From Chloroflexota bacterium (GTDB taxonomy: Bacteria > Chloroflexota > Anaerolineae > Promineifilales > Promineifilaceae): DNA of 38,462 nt. The stretch is from the NCBI GenBank assembly GCA_024223125.1, contig JAAEOP010000426.1, positions 1 to 38,462 on the forward strand, written 5' to 3'. The translations under genes were made by a program, and so were the position numbers. The notes beneath the pieces were generated by a model. It ran no database searches, had not been told where the DNA came from, and saw only the letters and a program-made list of their open reading frames with translations. The first letter of the stretch is position 1; each line of letters begins with the position of its first letter. Shown here one piece after another: positions 16,672 through 23,926 of the stretch.

Positions 16672-17472
16672 ATGAAAAAACTACTTATTCTTCCAATCTT
16701 GATGAGTCTCATTTTAGGCAATCAGATTGTGCGTGGCGTGTATAACTCTACAACGGCCGTTACCCTCCCCACAATCACAACAACACTGCCACCTTGTGTC
16801 CCCATTAACCCCACCCGCACCCCCTGGGCAACATCTACAGCCACCCCTACCATCGATCCGCAAGCCAGCCCCACACCTCCTCTCTTACCTTCGCCGACAC
16901 GGTGCATTCCCACCCAAACACCCTGGGCTACACTGCCATCAGGTACCACTGCTACGCCATGGGCAACGGTAACTCCCTGGGCAACGGCCACGCCAGACCA
17001 TGCTACCCCCGACTGCTCAACGTCAGATGTAGCCGCTATTTCCAAAGACCGTTGTGTATCCATCGTGCCTGATCTAACACCGACGGCCGGGTTTCCTTTT
17101 TCAGCTACGGCCGTTATCACCCCATCCCAAACAATCGTCAATATCGGCGATCCGCTTACATTATTGGTTGACGTCAAAGTTAGCCCCGGTTGTCAGTTTC
17201 CCGTATTTGACATTACCCTGACCCAACAGGGGAATGACACCCCCATTTTTGCGCCAGACAAAGTAGTGGTGGGACCAGGCTCGCTTTCACTGCCAGAGAC
17301 AATTACAGTTACGGCCGTGACAACCGGAACCATCACCTTTAATGTCCAACTATTCGGCGAACGTTATTGTGGCGACTTCTGGAATTTTACTTATGTAAAC
17401 GGCCGTTCCATCCCCATCACAGCTTTAGAGCTAAATAATCGCGCCTACTTACCCGCCGCACTGAAAGATTAG
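16672..17472 (+). CDS. Secreted protein with TPWAT repeats and C-terminal YLP tail
   Basis: I do not recognise a named family for this 266-residue protein. Residues 1-22 form a Lys-Lys-led signal peptide. Residues about 28-112 are Thr/Pro/Ala-rich with four copies of TPWAT, probably an extended stalk. Residues about 150-250 form a beta-rich Ig-like or DUF11-like domain (VNIGDPLTLLVDVKV ... TFNVQLFGERYCGDFW). Six Cys are scattered in the mature part. The protein ends NRAYLPAALKD, resembling the end of the giant subtilase in this window. The start has AGGAAT at 16661-16666, right behind a 49-base palindrome. It is probably surface-exposed or secreted; its role is unknown. Confidence 0.75.
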   Translation: MKKLLILPILMSLILGNQIVRGVYNSTTAVTLPTITTTLPPCVPINPTRTPWATSTATPTIDPQASPTPPLLPSPTRCIPTQTPWATLPSGTTATPWATVTPWATATPDHATPDCSTSDVAAISKDRCVSIVPDLTPTAGFPFSATAVITPSQTIVNIGDPLTLLVDVKVSPGCQFPVFDITLTQQGNDTPIFAPDKVVVGPGSLSLPETITVTAVTTGTITFNVQLFGERYCGDFWNFTYVNGRSIPITALELNNRAYLPAALKD

Positions 17473-17539
17473 ATGTGTGCGATTTCGGCCGACGAGCCTT
17501 TTCCTATACTTATCTCAATCTCCACTTTGTAAATCTTGC

Positions 17540-17568
17540 TTGACAAAGTGTCATGCACACACTATACT
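17540..17568 (+). promoter_or_regulatory. Sigma-70 promoter of the nicotinamidase-like gene
   Basis: A perfect TTGACA (17540-17545) and TATACT (17563-17568) are separated by exactly 17 bases, 48 bases before the ATG at 17616. This is the clearest promoter in the window. Confidence 0.8.
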
Positions 17569-17580
17569 ATTTGCATTAAA

Positions 17581-17603
17581 TTTAGTGTAATAATAACACT
17601 AAA
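17581..17603 (+). promoter_or_regulatory. Operator-like palindrome overlapping the ribosome-binding site
   Basis: TTTAGTGT (17581-17588) and ACACTAAA (17596-17603) are perfect inverted 8-mers with a 7-base spacer. They lie just downstream of the expected transcription start, and the right arm runs into the Shine-Dalgarno AAAGGAG. It could be a repressor site, or an RNA hairpin that masks the ribosome site. The regulator is unknown. Confidence 0.6.
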
Positions 17604-17615
17604 GGAGTGTGACCC

Positions 17616-18545
17616 ATGAACAAATTCCCCAACTTCTACAACCCTGACCGTATTGGCACATTGTATTACCCCGATTACGGAGCCATCGCGGCCGAAGCCA
17701 GCACAGCCAATCTCCCTCCAGCCAACGAAGACCGGCAAAATGTCCATCTGGTCATCATAGATATGCAGGTAGATTTTTGCCACGAAAACGGCAGCTTGTT
17801 TGTGCCCGGCTCACCTGGCGACATCCAGCGCACCATCGAATTCATCTACCACAATGCCGCCCGTATCACTAACATTACTTGCTCGCTAGATTCCCATCTG
17901 CCGCACCAAATTTTCCACCCCGCCTGGTGGGCTGATGCCGCGGGCAACCATCCTACCCCCTTCACCATGATCAGCTACGATGACATTAAGGCAGGACACT
18001 GGCGGCCGCTTGTAGCCCCGGTGCAGTCCACCAACTACGTCAAACAGTTAGAAGCGGATGCCAAAAAAACACTGACCATCTGGCCGTACCATGTGATGAT
18101 CGGCAGTATGGGGAATACGCTAGACCCAGAATTATTTTCGGCCGTGTTATGGCACAGCATCGGCCGTAAAACGCAGCCCACCTGGTTGACCAAAGGCACT
18201 GTACCGCAAACGGAACATTACTCTATCATCCAGCCAGAAATTCCGATGCCCAACCACCCTATGGGCGGTAAGAACAAACACTTTCTGGATACGTTGGCGG
18301 CGGCCGATACCATCGTCATTGCCGGAGAAGCAGAAAGTCATTGTGTGCTGGAAACGGTGGAGGACCTGGTGGAAGATTTTGCCGACCGGCCGGATGCACT
18401 CCAGAAAATCTACTTTCTGCGCGACTGCACTTCCCCCGTCCTGCACCCGGATGTAGATTTCCACGCCATCGCCCAAAAACGGTTCGCCGATTTTGCCGGG
18501 CAGGGAGTGAATTTTATAGATAGTGTGGCTGATTTGCCTTTTTAG
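17616..18545 (+). CDS. Nicotinamidase-like cysteine hydrolase (isochorismatase family)
   Basis: The 309-residue cytosolic protein has all the catalytic elements of the nicotinamidase group. These are Asp49 in VIIDMQVDF, a metal-ligand pattern Asp92-x-His94 with His101 (DSHLPHQIFHP), Lys193 in WLTKGTVP and the nucleophile Cys243 in GEAESHCV. WPYHVMIGSMG matches the family's WPxHC-x-x-GT region. It is longer than PncA (about 190-215 residues) because of an N-terminal extension of about 40 residues and an insert around 195-220. It most likely hydrolyses nicotinamide or a related amide in NAD salvage; the exact substrate is not settled by the sequence. Promoter, operator-like palindrome and strong ribosome site (AAAGGAG) are all present. 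Confidence 0.8.
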   Translation: MNKFPNFYNPDRIGTLYYPDYGAIAAEASTANLPPANEDRQNVHLVIIDMQVDFCHENGSLFVPGSPGDIQRTIEFIYHNAARITNITCSLDSHLPHQIFHPAWWADAAGNHPTPFTMISYDDIKAGHWRPLVAPVQSTNYVKQLEADAKKTLTIWPYHVMIGSMGNTLDPELFSAVLWHSIGRKTQPTWLTKGTVPQTEHYSIIQPEIPMPNHPMGGKNKHFLDTLAAADTIVIAGEAESHCVLETVEDLVEDFADRPDALQKIYFLRDCTSPVLHPDVDFHAIAQKRFADFAGQGVNFIDSVADLPF

Positions 18546-18593
18546 AGATTGGGAGATTGAGAGATTGAATAGAACCTCCAATCTCTAATCTCC
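18545..18593. repeat. 49-bp heptad palindrome (copy 5)
   Basis: Units GAGATTG, GGAGATT, GAGAGAT, TGAATAG, AACCTCC, AATCTCT, AATCTCC. A 14-bp stem with one bulged base forms between 18552-18566 and 18580-18593. It starts at the last base of the preceding stop codon and ends shortly before the AGGAG of the next gene. It uses nearly the same heptamer as copy 3. Confidence 0.8.
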
Positions 18594-18611
18594 TGCACAG
18601 GAGAATTCAAC

Positions 18612-19104
18612 ATGAACAACAACCTCGGCAACCTGGACAACTTATTCCAATCGGCTCAAGATGACGGATTAACAGATGATTCGCTCGGTTTACTGATTTC
18701 TAATTTGAATGGGCCGGCGGCGCTAACGGCCGTACACACACCCCTCGATCAACTGGCAACCAACGAAGTCACCTTAGCGATGAATATATTAGATATGAGC
18801 AGCTCGATGGCTTCACACGCCAACGATTTGATCCGCGCTTACAATGATGATTATCTGGCAGCAATGGCCGGTTCTATGGCCGCTGATGATATTCTGGTCA
18901 GTACCATCCTATTTGATGACAAGGTAAAGACGCTGCACAGTTATCTGCCATTGGAAGATGCGCCCAACCTGAGCCACCAAACGTACAAGCCAAACTACAC
19001 TACCTGCCGTAGCCGCCAGTCTGACGAATATGGCGCTGTATACCCAGCAGCTTTGGGCCAGCGGAGTGACTGTACACGGAGTTAAACAATGTTCATTTCA
19101 ATAA
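18612..19104 (+). pseudogene. Von Willebrand factor type A (VWA) domain protein, frameshifted and truncated
   Basis: The intact frame (157 codons, 18612-19085) starts well, with AGGAG before the ATG. It carries a VWA metal-site motif, Asp61-Met-Ser-Ser-Ser-Met (DxSxS), in LAMNILDMSSSM, followed by helix and strand 2 (DDILVSTILFDDKV). After NYTT the frame becomes nonsense. The frame shifted by +1 from 19009 instead continues the fold (AVAASLTNMALYTQQLWASG, then VTVHGV) up to a stop at 19102-19104. One base therefore seems to be missing near 19005. The expected TDG strand and the rest of the domain (about 60 or more residues) are absent downstream. Either an assembly error or a decaying gene; the missing 3' end favours decay. 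Confidence 0.6.
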
Positions 19105-19297
19105 CAACACTCGCCGCCATTGTGCTTATCGCTTTTATGATGGGGATGATTATGGCCTTTGTCATGATGGTAAATGCTGTTGCCCGGTTGAAAAGCAAGT
19201 AATCAGCGCCGATTTTGTAGAAATTGTCGGCCGCCACAAAAACCAGACCCACGCACAGAGGAGCGGAATTAGCAGATGATTGTGAGTTCATGCCTTT

Positions 19298-20134
19298 TTA
19301 CGAAGATAGCTGTGTTTTAAGGGTAATGACGGTGATTTCTGGCTTGCAGTTGATGCGGACGCGGAAGGTGTGGGTTCCCAGACCGCGATTGGTGTATTGT
19401 ACCATACGGCCGACCTGATAACGGCCGTGGGGATACTTCTTAAACATTGGCCCGCGAAATGGGCCTACTATGGGAAGCACAATCTGGCCGCCGTGGGAAT
19501 GGCCGGAAAGCTGTAACGCAAATCGGCCAGTGGCAGCGCTGATGTCGGCAAAATCGGGTTCGTGAGCCAGCAAGACGGCCGAGCTTCCCGCTGATAATAT
19601 CCCTAATACCGCATCCAAATCATCTGCCCCCACTGTGATGTCATCTACCCCAGCAATATGGAGTAGCGCATCTCCCCGAGGAATGGTAACTACATCATTT
19701 TGCAGTTCGATGACGCCTGCCCGGTGTAGGGTGAGACGCACCCGGCCTACATCCAACCAATGATCATGATTGCCCATCACGGCCGTAACACCATCCCGCG
19801 CTTGAAACTGACTTAACCCCGCCTCTAAATCTTCCAATACTCCATCCAACACATAGGAGACAAAATCGCCGGTAATGGCAATCATGTCCGGTTGTTGGGC
19901 ATTCACCAGTTGGACAACGCCATGCAGCCGTTCGGCCGTCATCCAATGCCCCATGTGAATGTCGCTAATATGGACCAGTCGGTAGCCATCAAATGCGAGG
20001 GGCAAATTGGGGATGGAGACTGTTTGGGGCACAATCTCAAATTGGTGGGGCTGAAATTTTTGACGGCCGAATTTTTGTAAAACGGCCGTTTGTGTCCGCT
20101 GCCAGGAGCGACGTAAAAAGAACTTTTGGGGCAT
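19298..20134 (-). CDS. Calcineurin-like metallophosphoesterase (YaeI/YkuE type)
   Basis: The 278-residue protein has the complete set of dinuclear-metal phosphoesterase motifs. These are SDIHMGH (Asp58, His60), GDFV (about 87), GNHDHW (about 126), AHEPD (about 195) and GHSHGGQ (about 217). The pattern with GHSHGGQI-x-LP and a basic N-terminal stretch matches the YaeI/YkuE group of membrane-associated phosphoesterases, some members of which act on lipid phosphates. No cleavable signal peptide is obvious. The start at 20134 has AGGAAT upstream. It lies 75 bases downstream of the complex-I-like trio on the same strand and may share its transcript. The substrate is unknown. Confidence 0.85.
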   Translation of the reverse strand: MPQKFFLRRSWQRTQTAVLQKFGRQKFQPHQFEIVPQTVSIPNLPLAFDGYRLVHISDIHMGHWMTAERLHGVVQLVNAQQPDMIAITGDFVSYVLDGVLEDLEAGLSQFQARDGVTAVMGNHDHWLDVGRVRLTLHRAGVIELQNDVVTIPRGDALLHIAGVDDITVGADDLDAVLGILSAGSSAVLLAHEPDFADISAATGRFALQLSGHSHGGQIVLPIVGPFRGPMFKKYPHGRYQVGRMVQYTNRGLGTHTFRVRINCKPEITVITLKTQLSS

Positions 20135-20209
20135 AGTTATTCCTGGGAAGCTACAACGAATACAAAGGAAAGCACTAATTGTCTAGAACTCATAAAATGT
20201 ACCCAAATC

Positions 20210-21616
20210 TTATCCAGAAGAAAGAAATGATCTTGCCAGATCAGAAGCAAAACCAAGCCAGATTTGAGGCTGTACAGCTAGCCATGTTGCCAGAAGCAAA
20301 CCCATACCCACCCCAATTCGCAGCCAAACATGTTCCCGCTCAGTCGTTCCCGCTGACTTCTCAGATGGCGTTAAATAATAGATAGTCAGGCGAATGAACG
20401 CTACCAGGCCACTGAACACAGCCAACAGAAACATGACAGCCAACCAACCAGATGTATTCTCCACACCGGCTAAATCGGCCGCAAAGATCATTTGCAGCGC
20501 CAACCAATGGCTGCCAAAGCCAATGGTTAAGGGGACGCCCAACAAAGAGACAATCCCCACCCCCAATAATGCCATTGTAAACGGCAAACGACAGGCTACT
20601 CCCTGGTCATTTCCAATAGTTGGGGGAATGTTTTCAAACGAGAATAGTTGGCTAACCTCCTGCTTTTTCAATAGCAGCAGCGCCAGTGCCAAAAGCAGCA
20701 GCGTAAACAGGCGAGCTACTAATAATATCACGGCCGTCTCCCAGCCCACGTCCAGCGGCAGCGTCACCGTCAGCAGCAGCAACCCCATGTCCACCAACAA
20801 AGCGCCGGCAATGAGACGGTGAACCTGCACGGCCGTAGCCATCAGCAAGACCGCCACTAAAAACGTCACTCCACTGCTCAAACGAAGCCACGATATGGCT
20901 TGATCATCCACACTGTTACTGGCGGCCAGAAATTGAAAAACAAACGCCGTCACTGCCAACTGCACAATTCCAAACACAAATACCCAAACCGGAGGGGGCG
21001 CATGACGGATGACAGAGGTGGCCCACACATGAAAGGGAAATCCGGCCAGCAAAATTAAACTTCCCAGCAAAATAATACGGCTCGTTGCCCCGGCCAAACT
21101 GGCCGCTTGGGCAGACAACAGCCAACCGGCCAGCAGAAAAAAGGGGATGCCCACTACGGCCGTCGCCAACATGCGCGTTGCTGCTTTAGTCGGGCCAGCC
21201 TGACCATCCTGAATCACGACGGCCGTCAACCCCAACGCCAACAGCAAAAAGATAGGTGCAAACAGATACGGCCGTATCATCAAAGCTAACGCCAATGGAG
21301 CCATCACCAACAGACATCCAGCCACAAACGTTGAGCCAGTGGGGAAAATGAAAGTGAATAAAAAAAGCAGCGCTAATACCAACCAGAGAAATTGGAATAA
21401 CGCTTGCACTCCGGCCGTAAACACTACTTCCGGCCCCAGGACAGCCACAACTTCACGGCCGTCAACCGCCAACAACACCCGCCCCAAAAAATACCACAAC
21501 AGCAAAGAAAAGGTTATGCCCCATACGGCCGTCAGCCGCGCCCAGCGCCCCAATAGCCAGGCTACAAACGCCGCCAATAAAGGGGCAACCGTTAACAAGA
21601 ATATGCCTGAACTCAT
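20210..21616 (-). CDS. NuoN/MrpD-like membrane protein, apparently lacking ion-path charges
   Basis: This 468-residue protein has about 13-14 membrane segments and the layout of proton-translocating antiporter-like subunits (NuoN, NuoL, MrpD, HyfB). Recognisable landmarks are AGFPFHVWATSVIRHAPPPVW (about 190-210, the family's PFHxW...APxPV region) and GVPLTIGFGSHW (about 375, the GLPPTxGF region). The Lys that normally precedes PFHxW (KLSLVPFHLW in NuoN) reads Leu. The TM5 segment around YLFAPIFLLLALGL seems to lack the conserved Glu. This is an alignment by eye. It is the third gene of a tight three-gene cluster, 3 bases after the preceding stop. No hydrophilic complex I subunits lie nearby. 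Confidence 0.7.
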   Translation of the reverse strand: MSSGIFLLTVAPLLAAFVAWLLGRWARLTAVWGITFSLLLWYFLGRVLLAVDGREVVAVLGPEVVFTAGVQALFQFLWLVLALLFLFTFIFPTGSTFVAGCLLVMAPLALALMIRPYLFAPIFLLLALGLTAVVIQDGQAGPTKAATRMLATAVVGIPFFLLAGWLLSAQAASLAGATSRIILLGSLILLAGFPFHVWATSVIRHAPPPVWVFVFGIVQLAVTAFVFQFLAASNSVDDQAISWLRLSSGVTFLVAVLLMATAVQVHRLIAGALLVDMGLLLLTVTLPLDVGWETAVILLVARLFTLLLLALALLLLKKQEVSQLFSFENIPPTIGNDQGVACRLPFTMALLGVGIVSLLGVPLTIGFGSHWLALQMIFAADLAGVENTSGWLAVMFLLAVFSGLVAFIRLTIYYLTPSEKSAGTTEREHVWLRIGVGMGLLLATWLAVQPQIWLGFASDLARSFLSSG

Positions 21617-21619
21617 ACG

Positions 21620-22321
21620 TCAATCCAGCAAAGCCGGAATTGCATACCGCTTTTGCACCAGATACGCTATCATCAACGCTACCAGTAAATTAACGGCCGC
21701 CAACACTGCCAACATCAAAACAGACTGCTCCAATACACTATAAAACAGTTCAAACCCCGACAGAAACAGCAGCAGACCCAATCCGGCCAAAAATGGTTCG
21801 TCACTCACCGCCAACCCCAATAATCCCAAACCCATCAAGCCATAAACTGCCAACCGGAAGGAAGAGTCCATCTCCCCCAACAGCAGCAAGCCACTATCTG
21901 GTTGCTGTGTCAGGGCGATCACAACCAGCAGTAAAATGAGTACGGCCGCCAAACGGAGTGGCAACGCGGCCGGAACAGCTAGAGGGCCAAGTCGCCACTT
22001 TCGCTCCGCGGCCACCTGTGCTACTTCATCCGGCAGCACATCTTCCGGCAAACGGCCCCAACTTACCTGTCCGGCCGTAATCGCTAACATCAGGCAAACA
22101 AACCAGCCTACCAGCGCCTTCACCACTGTCAGACGAGGGTCCAGCACATCTACATACAGCAGGGTTACAAACAAATATTGGGCTGCCAATGCAAATAAAG
22201 CCACCCGCCATTCCCAGGCCAGCAACACAACTACGGCCGACATCAACACCGCCAGCGCCGCCGGATACCCTCGTAAAAAATCAAACCGCTCCAGCCAATC
22301 AAAAATCGTCGGAAACGTCAT
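21620..22321 (-). CDS. Membrane protein of the complex-I-like trio (possibly NuoK/HyfE-like)
   Basis: The 233-residue protein has about 6-7 hydrophobic segments and no signal peptide. The last third, FELFYSVLEQSVLMLAVLAAVNLLVALM, faintly recalls HyfE, MrpC or NuoK-type small subunits, and the flanking NuoN-like genes support that. A conserved acidic pair is not evident except Glu/Glu around FELFYSVLEQ. The start has GAGG inside the end of the upstream gene, 9 bases apart, indicating coupled translation. Family assignment is uncertain. Confidence 0.5.
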   Translation of the reverse strand: MTFPTIFDWLERFDFLRGYPAALAVLMSAVVVLLAWEWRVALFALAAQYLFVTLLYVDVLDPRLTVVKALVGWFVCLMLAITAGQVSWGRLPEDVLPDEVAQVAAERKWRLGPLAVPAALPLRLAAVLILLLVVIALTQQPDSGLLLLGEMDSSFRLAVYGLMGLGLLGLAVSDEPFLAGLGLLLFLSGFELFYSVLEQSVLMLAVLAAVNLLVALMIAYLVQKRYAIPALLD

Positions 22322-22330
22322 AAACGTTTG

Positions 22331-23845
22331 TTACCTCACCAATAAAAAAATTATCACAATAGCAAACAACCACAGTAAATTGCCATCCCCTTCCAGAATG
22401 GCGGCCGCTTCCCCAAACGCCTCCTGAATGCCCTGCCACCACAGTTGCAACCCGCGGGTTATCCGGCCAATGGGTAATTCTAAATGAAAAGCTTGCCGCA
22501 CGGCCGCTGTCGTCTTACGAAATTCACCTACAAACCGGTATATTACACTTCCGCCAACCATAATCAGCAGCGGTAGCAACCATGCCCACCAATCAGCCGC
22601 CGCCATGCCATTGAGCGAAAACAAGCCCAAAGCTAGAAGCAGCATGCCCGCATCTTGAATCAAATCAGTACGTGATACGGCCGTCCCCCCTTCTCCTTCT
22701 CCACGTGGCCGACATAACAACAGTCCGGCCGTTAACAATGGCATTTGCAAAAAAAGCAACGCCAGCAACAGCAAGATACGGCCGTCAGCCACCAATCCCT
22801 CATACAACGCTGACAGGCCGGCAAATCCGGCCGTCAACGGAACGCCAACCAACGCTGCCAACGCTACAACCGGAGCCACAGCCCGCCACCAAAATATGCG
22901 GCTAATGGGCCGGTTGGCCGCCAAAAACAGGATACCTCCGGCCAACAAAACGACACGCAGTTCCGCCAGCGCCGCTGCCTGCCCCGCCCACACACCGGCC
23001 AACAAAACCAGATGGACAGCCACAACAGTCAAAGCGGCCGCAGTTCGTAAAGGCACGTGCAGCCGTTCCCAAGCCAATCGCAAACTCAGCAAGATGCCCA
23101 ACAACCCCAACAAAGTTAACAGCAAAAGTGTATTGGACCTCATCCCGGCCGGCACACCCAACAAGTGCAACAGCAAAACGCCGCCCGCCGTCACGGGCAA
23201 CAGATAAACCAGCGCAGCGACAGAAGGCTCCATTTTGCCTAGACCAGGCCGCCAGCCACCCAATGTCCAGATACCCAATTGCAGCAGCACGGCCATAATC
23301 AACGCTGCCTCGGTCACATCCGTCCAGATGACTGCTAACCACATCAACAAAACGCCCAGCCACAGCAAACTCAACTTCCGTACCAAACCCGACCGTTCCA
23401 CCCGACGTGTGCCTCCCCAAACAACCCCGCTCCACAATAGTAACAGAGCCGACCAACCCATCATCATGCCCGGCAACGAATTAGCCCAGACAATGACGAG
23501 GGTTACGGCCGTTAATCCCAACAAAAACGAAGGTGACAATAATTGGGGAAATGAGGCTGGTTCCTCTACTGCTGACATTTTGAATCCGGCCAGCAGATTA
23601 CCGCTCAACAACAGCAGCAGCCACAACGAGACAACCCAACCAGTTTCATCAATTTGCCAGATTAAGAGGGGAGATAGTTCGGCCGTCAGGGGTAATTGGG
23701 AACGTAAAATGAACCAGATAAGGATGGAGATAAAGGCCACAATCACGGCCGTCACGGACACAAGTCGAGGCGCTTTATAAGCCAACACAGCTACAAAAAC
23801 CGCACCAGCCACCAATGAACAAAAAATCAAAAATAAGAGCCACAT
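22331..23845 (-). CDS. NuoL/NuoN/MrpD-like membrane protein, diverged
   Basis: This 504-residue protein has about 14 membrane segments and is the first gene of the trio. GVPLTAGFAGLSALYEGL (about 343-360) matches the PLTAGFxGK-x-x-LF segment of antiporter-like subunits. The region corresponding to PFHxWLPxAM reads GGWRPGLGKMEPSVAALVYLLP, so the usual His and Trp pattern is lost. MGWSALLLLW stands where the family normally has a Glu (GWELLSL). The C-terminus has an amphipathic helix and a final membrane anchor (LLWLFAIVIIFLLV). I start at the ATG at 23845 (MWLLFLIFCSLVAG), preceded by GGGAAG. The frame is open to 23977, but the extra 44 residues are hydrophilic, Cys-rich and overlap repeats. 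Confidence 0.65.
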   Translation of the reverse strand: MWLLFLIFCSLVAGAVFVAVLAYKAPRLVSVTAVIVAFISILIWFILRSQLPLTAELSPLLIWQIDETGWVVSLWLLLLLSGNLLAGFKMSAVEEPASFPQLLSPSFLLGLTAVTLVIVWANSLPGMMMGWSALLLLWSGVVWGGTRRVERSGLVRKLSLLWLGVLLMWLAVIWTDVTEAALIMAVLLQLGIWTLGGWRPGLGKMEPSVAALVYLLPVTAGGVLLLHLLGVPAGMRSNTLLLLTLLGLLGILLSLRLAWERLHVPLRTAAALTVVAVHLVLLAGVWAGQAAALAELRVVLLAGGILFLAANRPISRIFWWRAVAPVVALAALVGVPLTAGFAGLSALYEGLVADGRILLLLALLFLQMPLLTAGLLLCRPRGEGEGGTAVSRTDLIQDAGMLLLALGLFSLNGMAAADWWAWLLPLLIMVGGSVIYRFVGEFRKTTAAVRQAFHLELPIGRITRGLQLWWQGIQEAFGEAAAILEGDGNLLWLFAIVIIFLLVR

Positions 23846-23867
23846 ACATTCTTCCCGAAGACGGCGG

Positions 23868-23919
23868 ATTGTAGCCCGCCCCGCTAATGCTGGCAAAGTC
23901 GCTAATGAGCGATTACAAT
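23868..23919. repeat. Palindromic element with ATTGTA/TACAAT ends
   Basis: ATTGTA (23868-23873) and TACAAT (23914-23919) bound a 52-base stretch. Its left part shares TGTAGCCCG with the next element at 23959-24009, and a direct repeat GTCGCTAAT / CCGCTAAT lies inside. It sits in the divergent gap between the NuoL-like gene and the lipoprotein gene. Confidence 0.4.
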
Positions 23920-23926
23920 TGCAGCC

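Noticed and set aside
19089..19202. 37-codon hydrophobic ORF on the plus strand after the VWA remnant
   Set aside because: No ribosome-binding site, lies in decayed sequence and overlaps the shifted VWA frame; probably accidental.
22902..23456. 184-codon frame overlapping the NuoL-like gene on the same strand
   Set aside because: Out-of-frame shadow with Gly/Arg-rich composition; the overlapping membrane protein has a coherent hydrophobic pattern.
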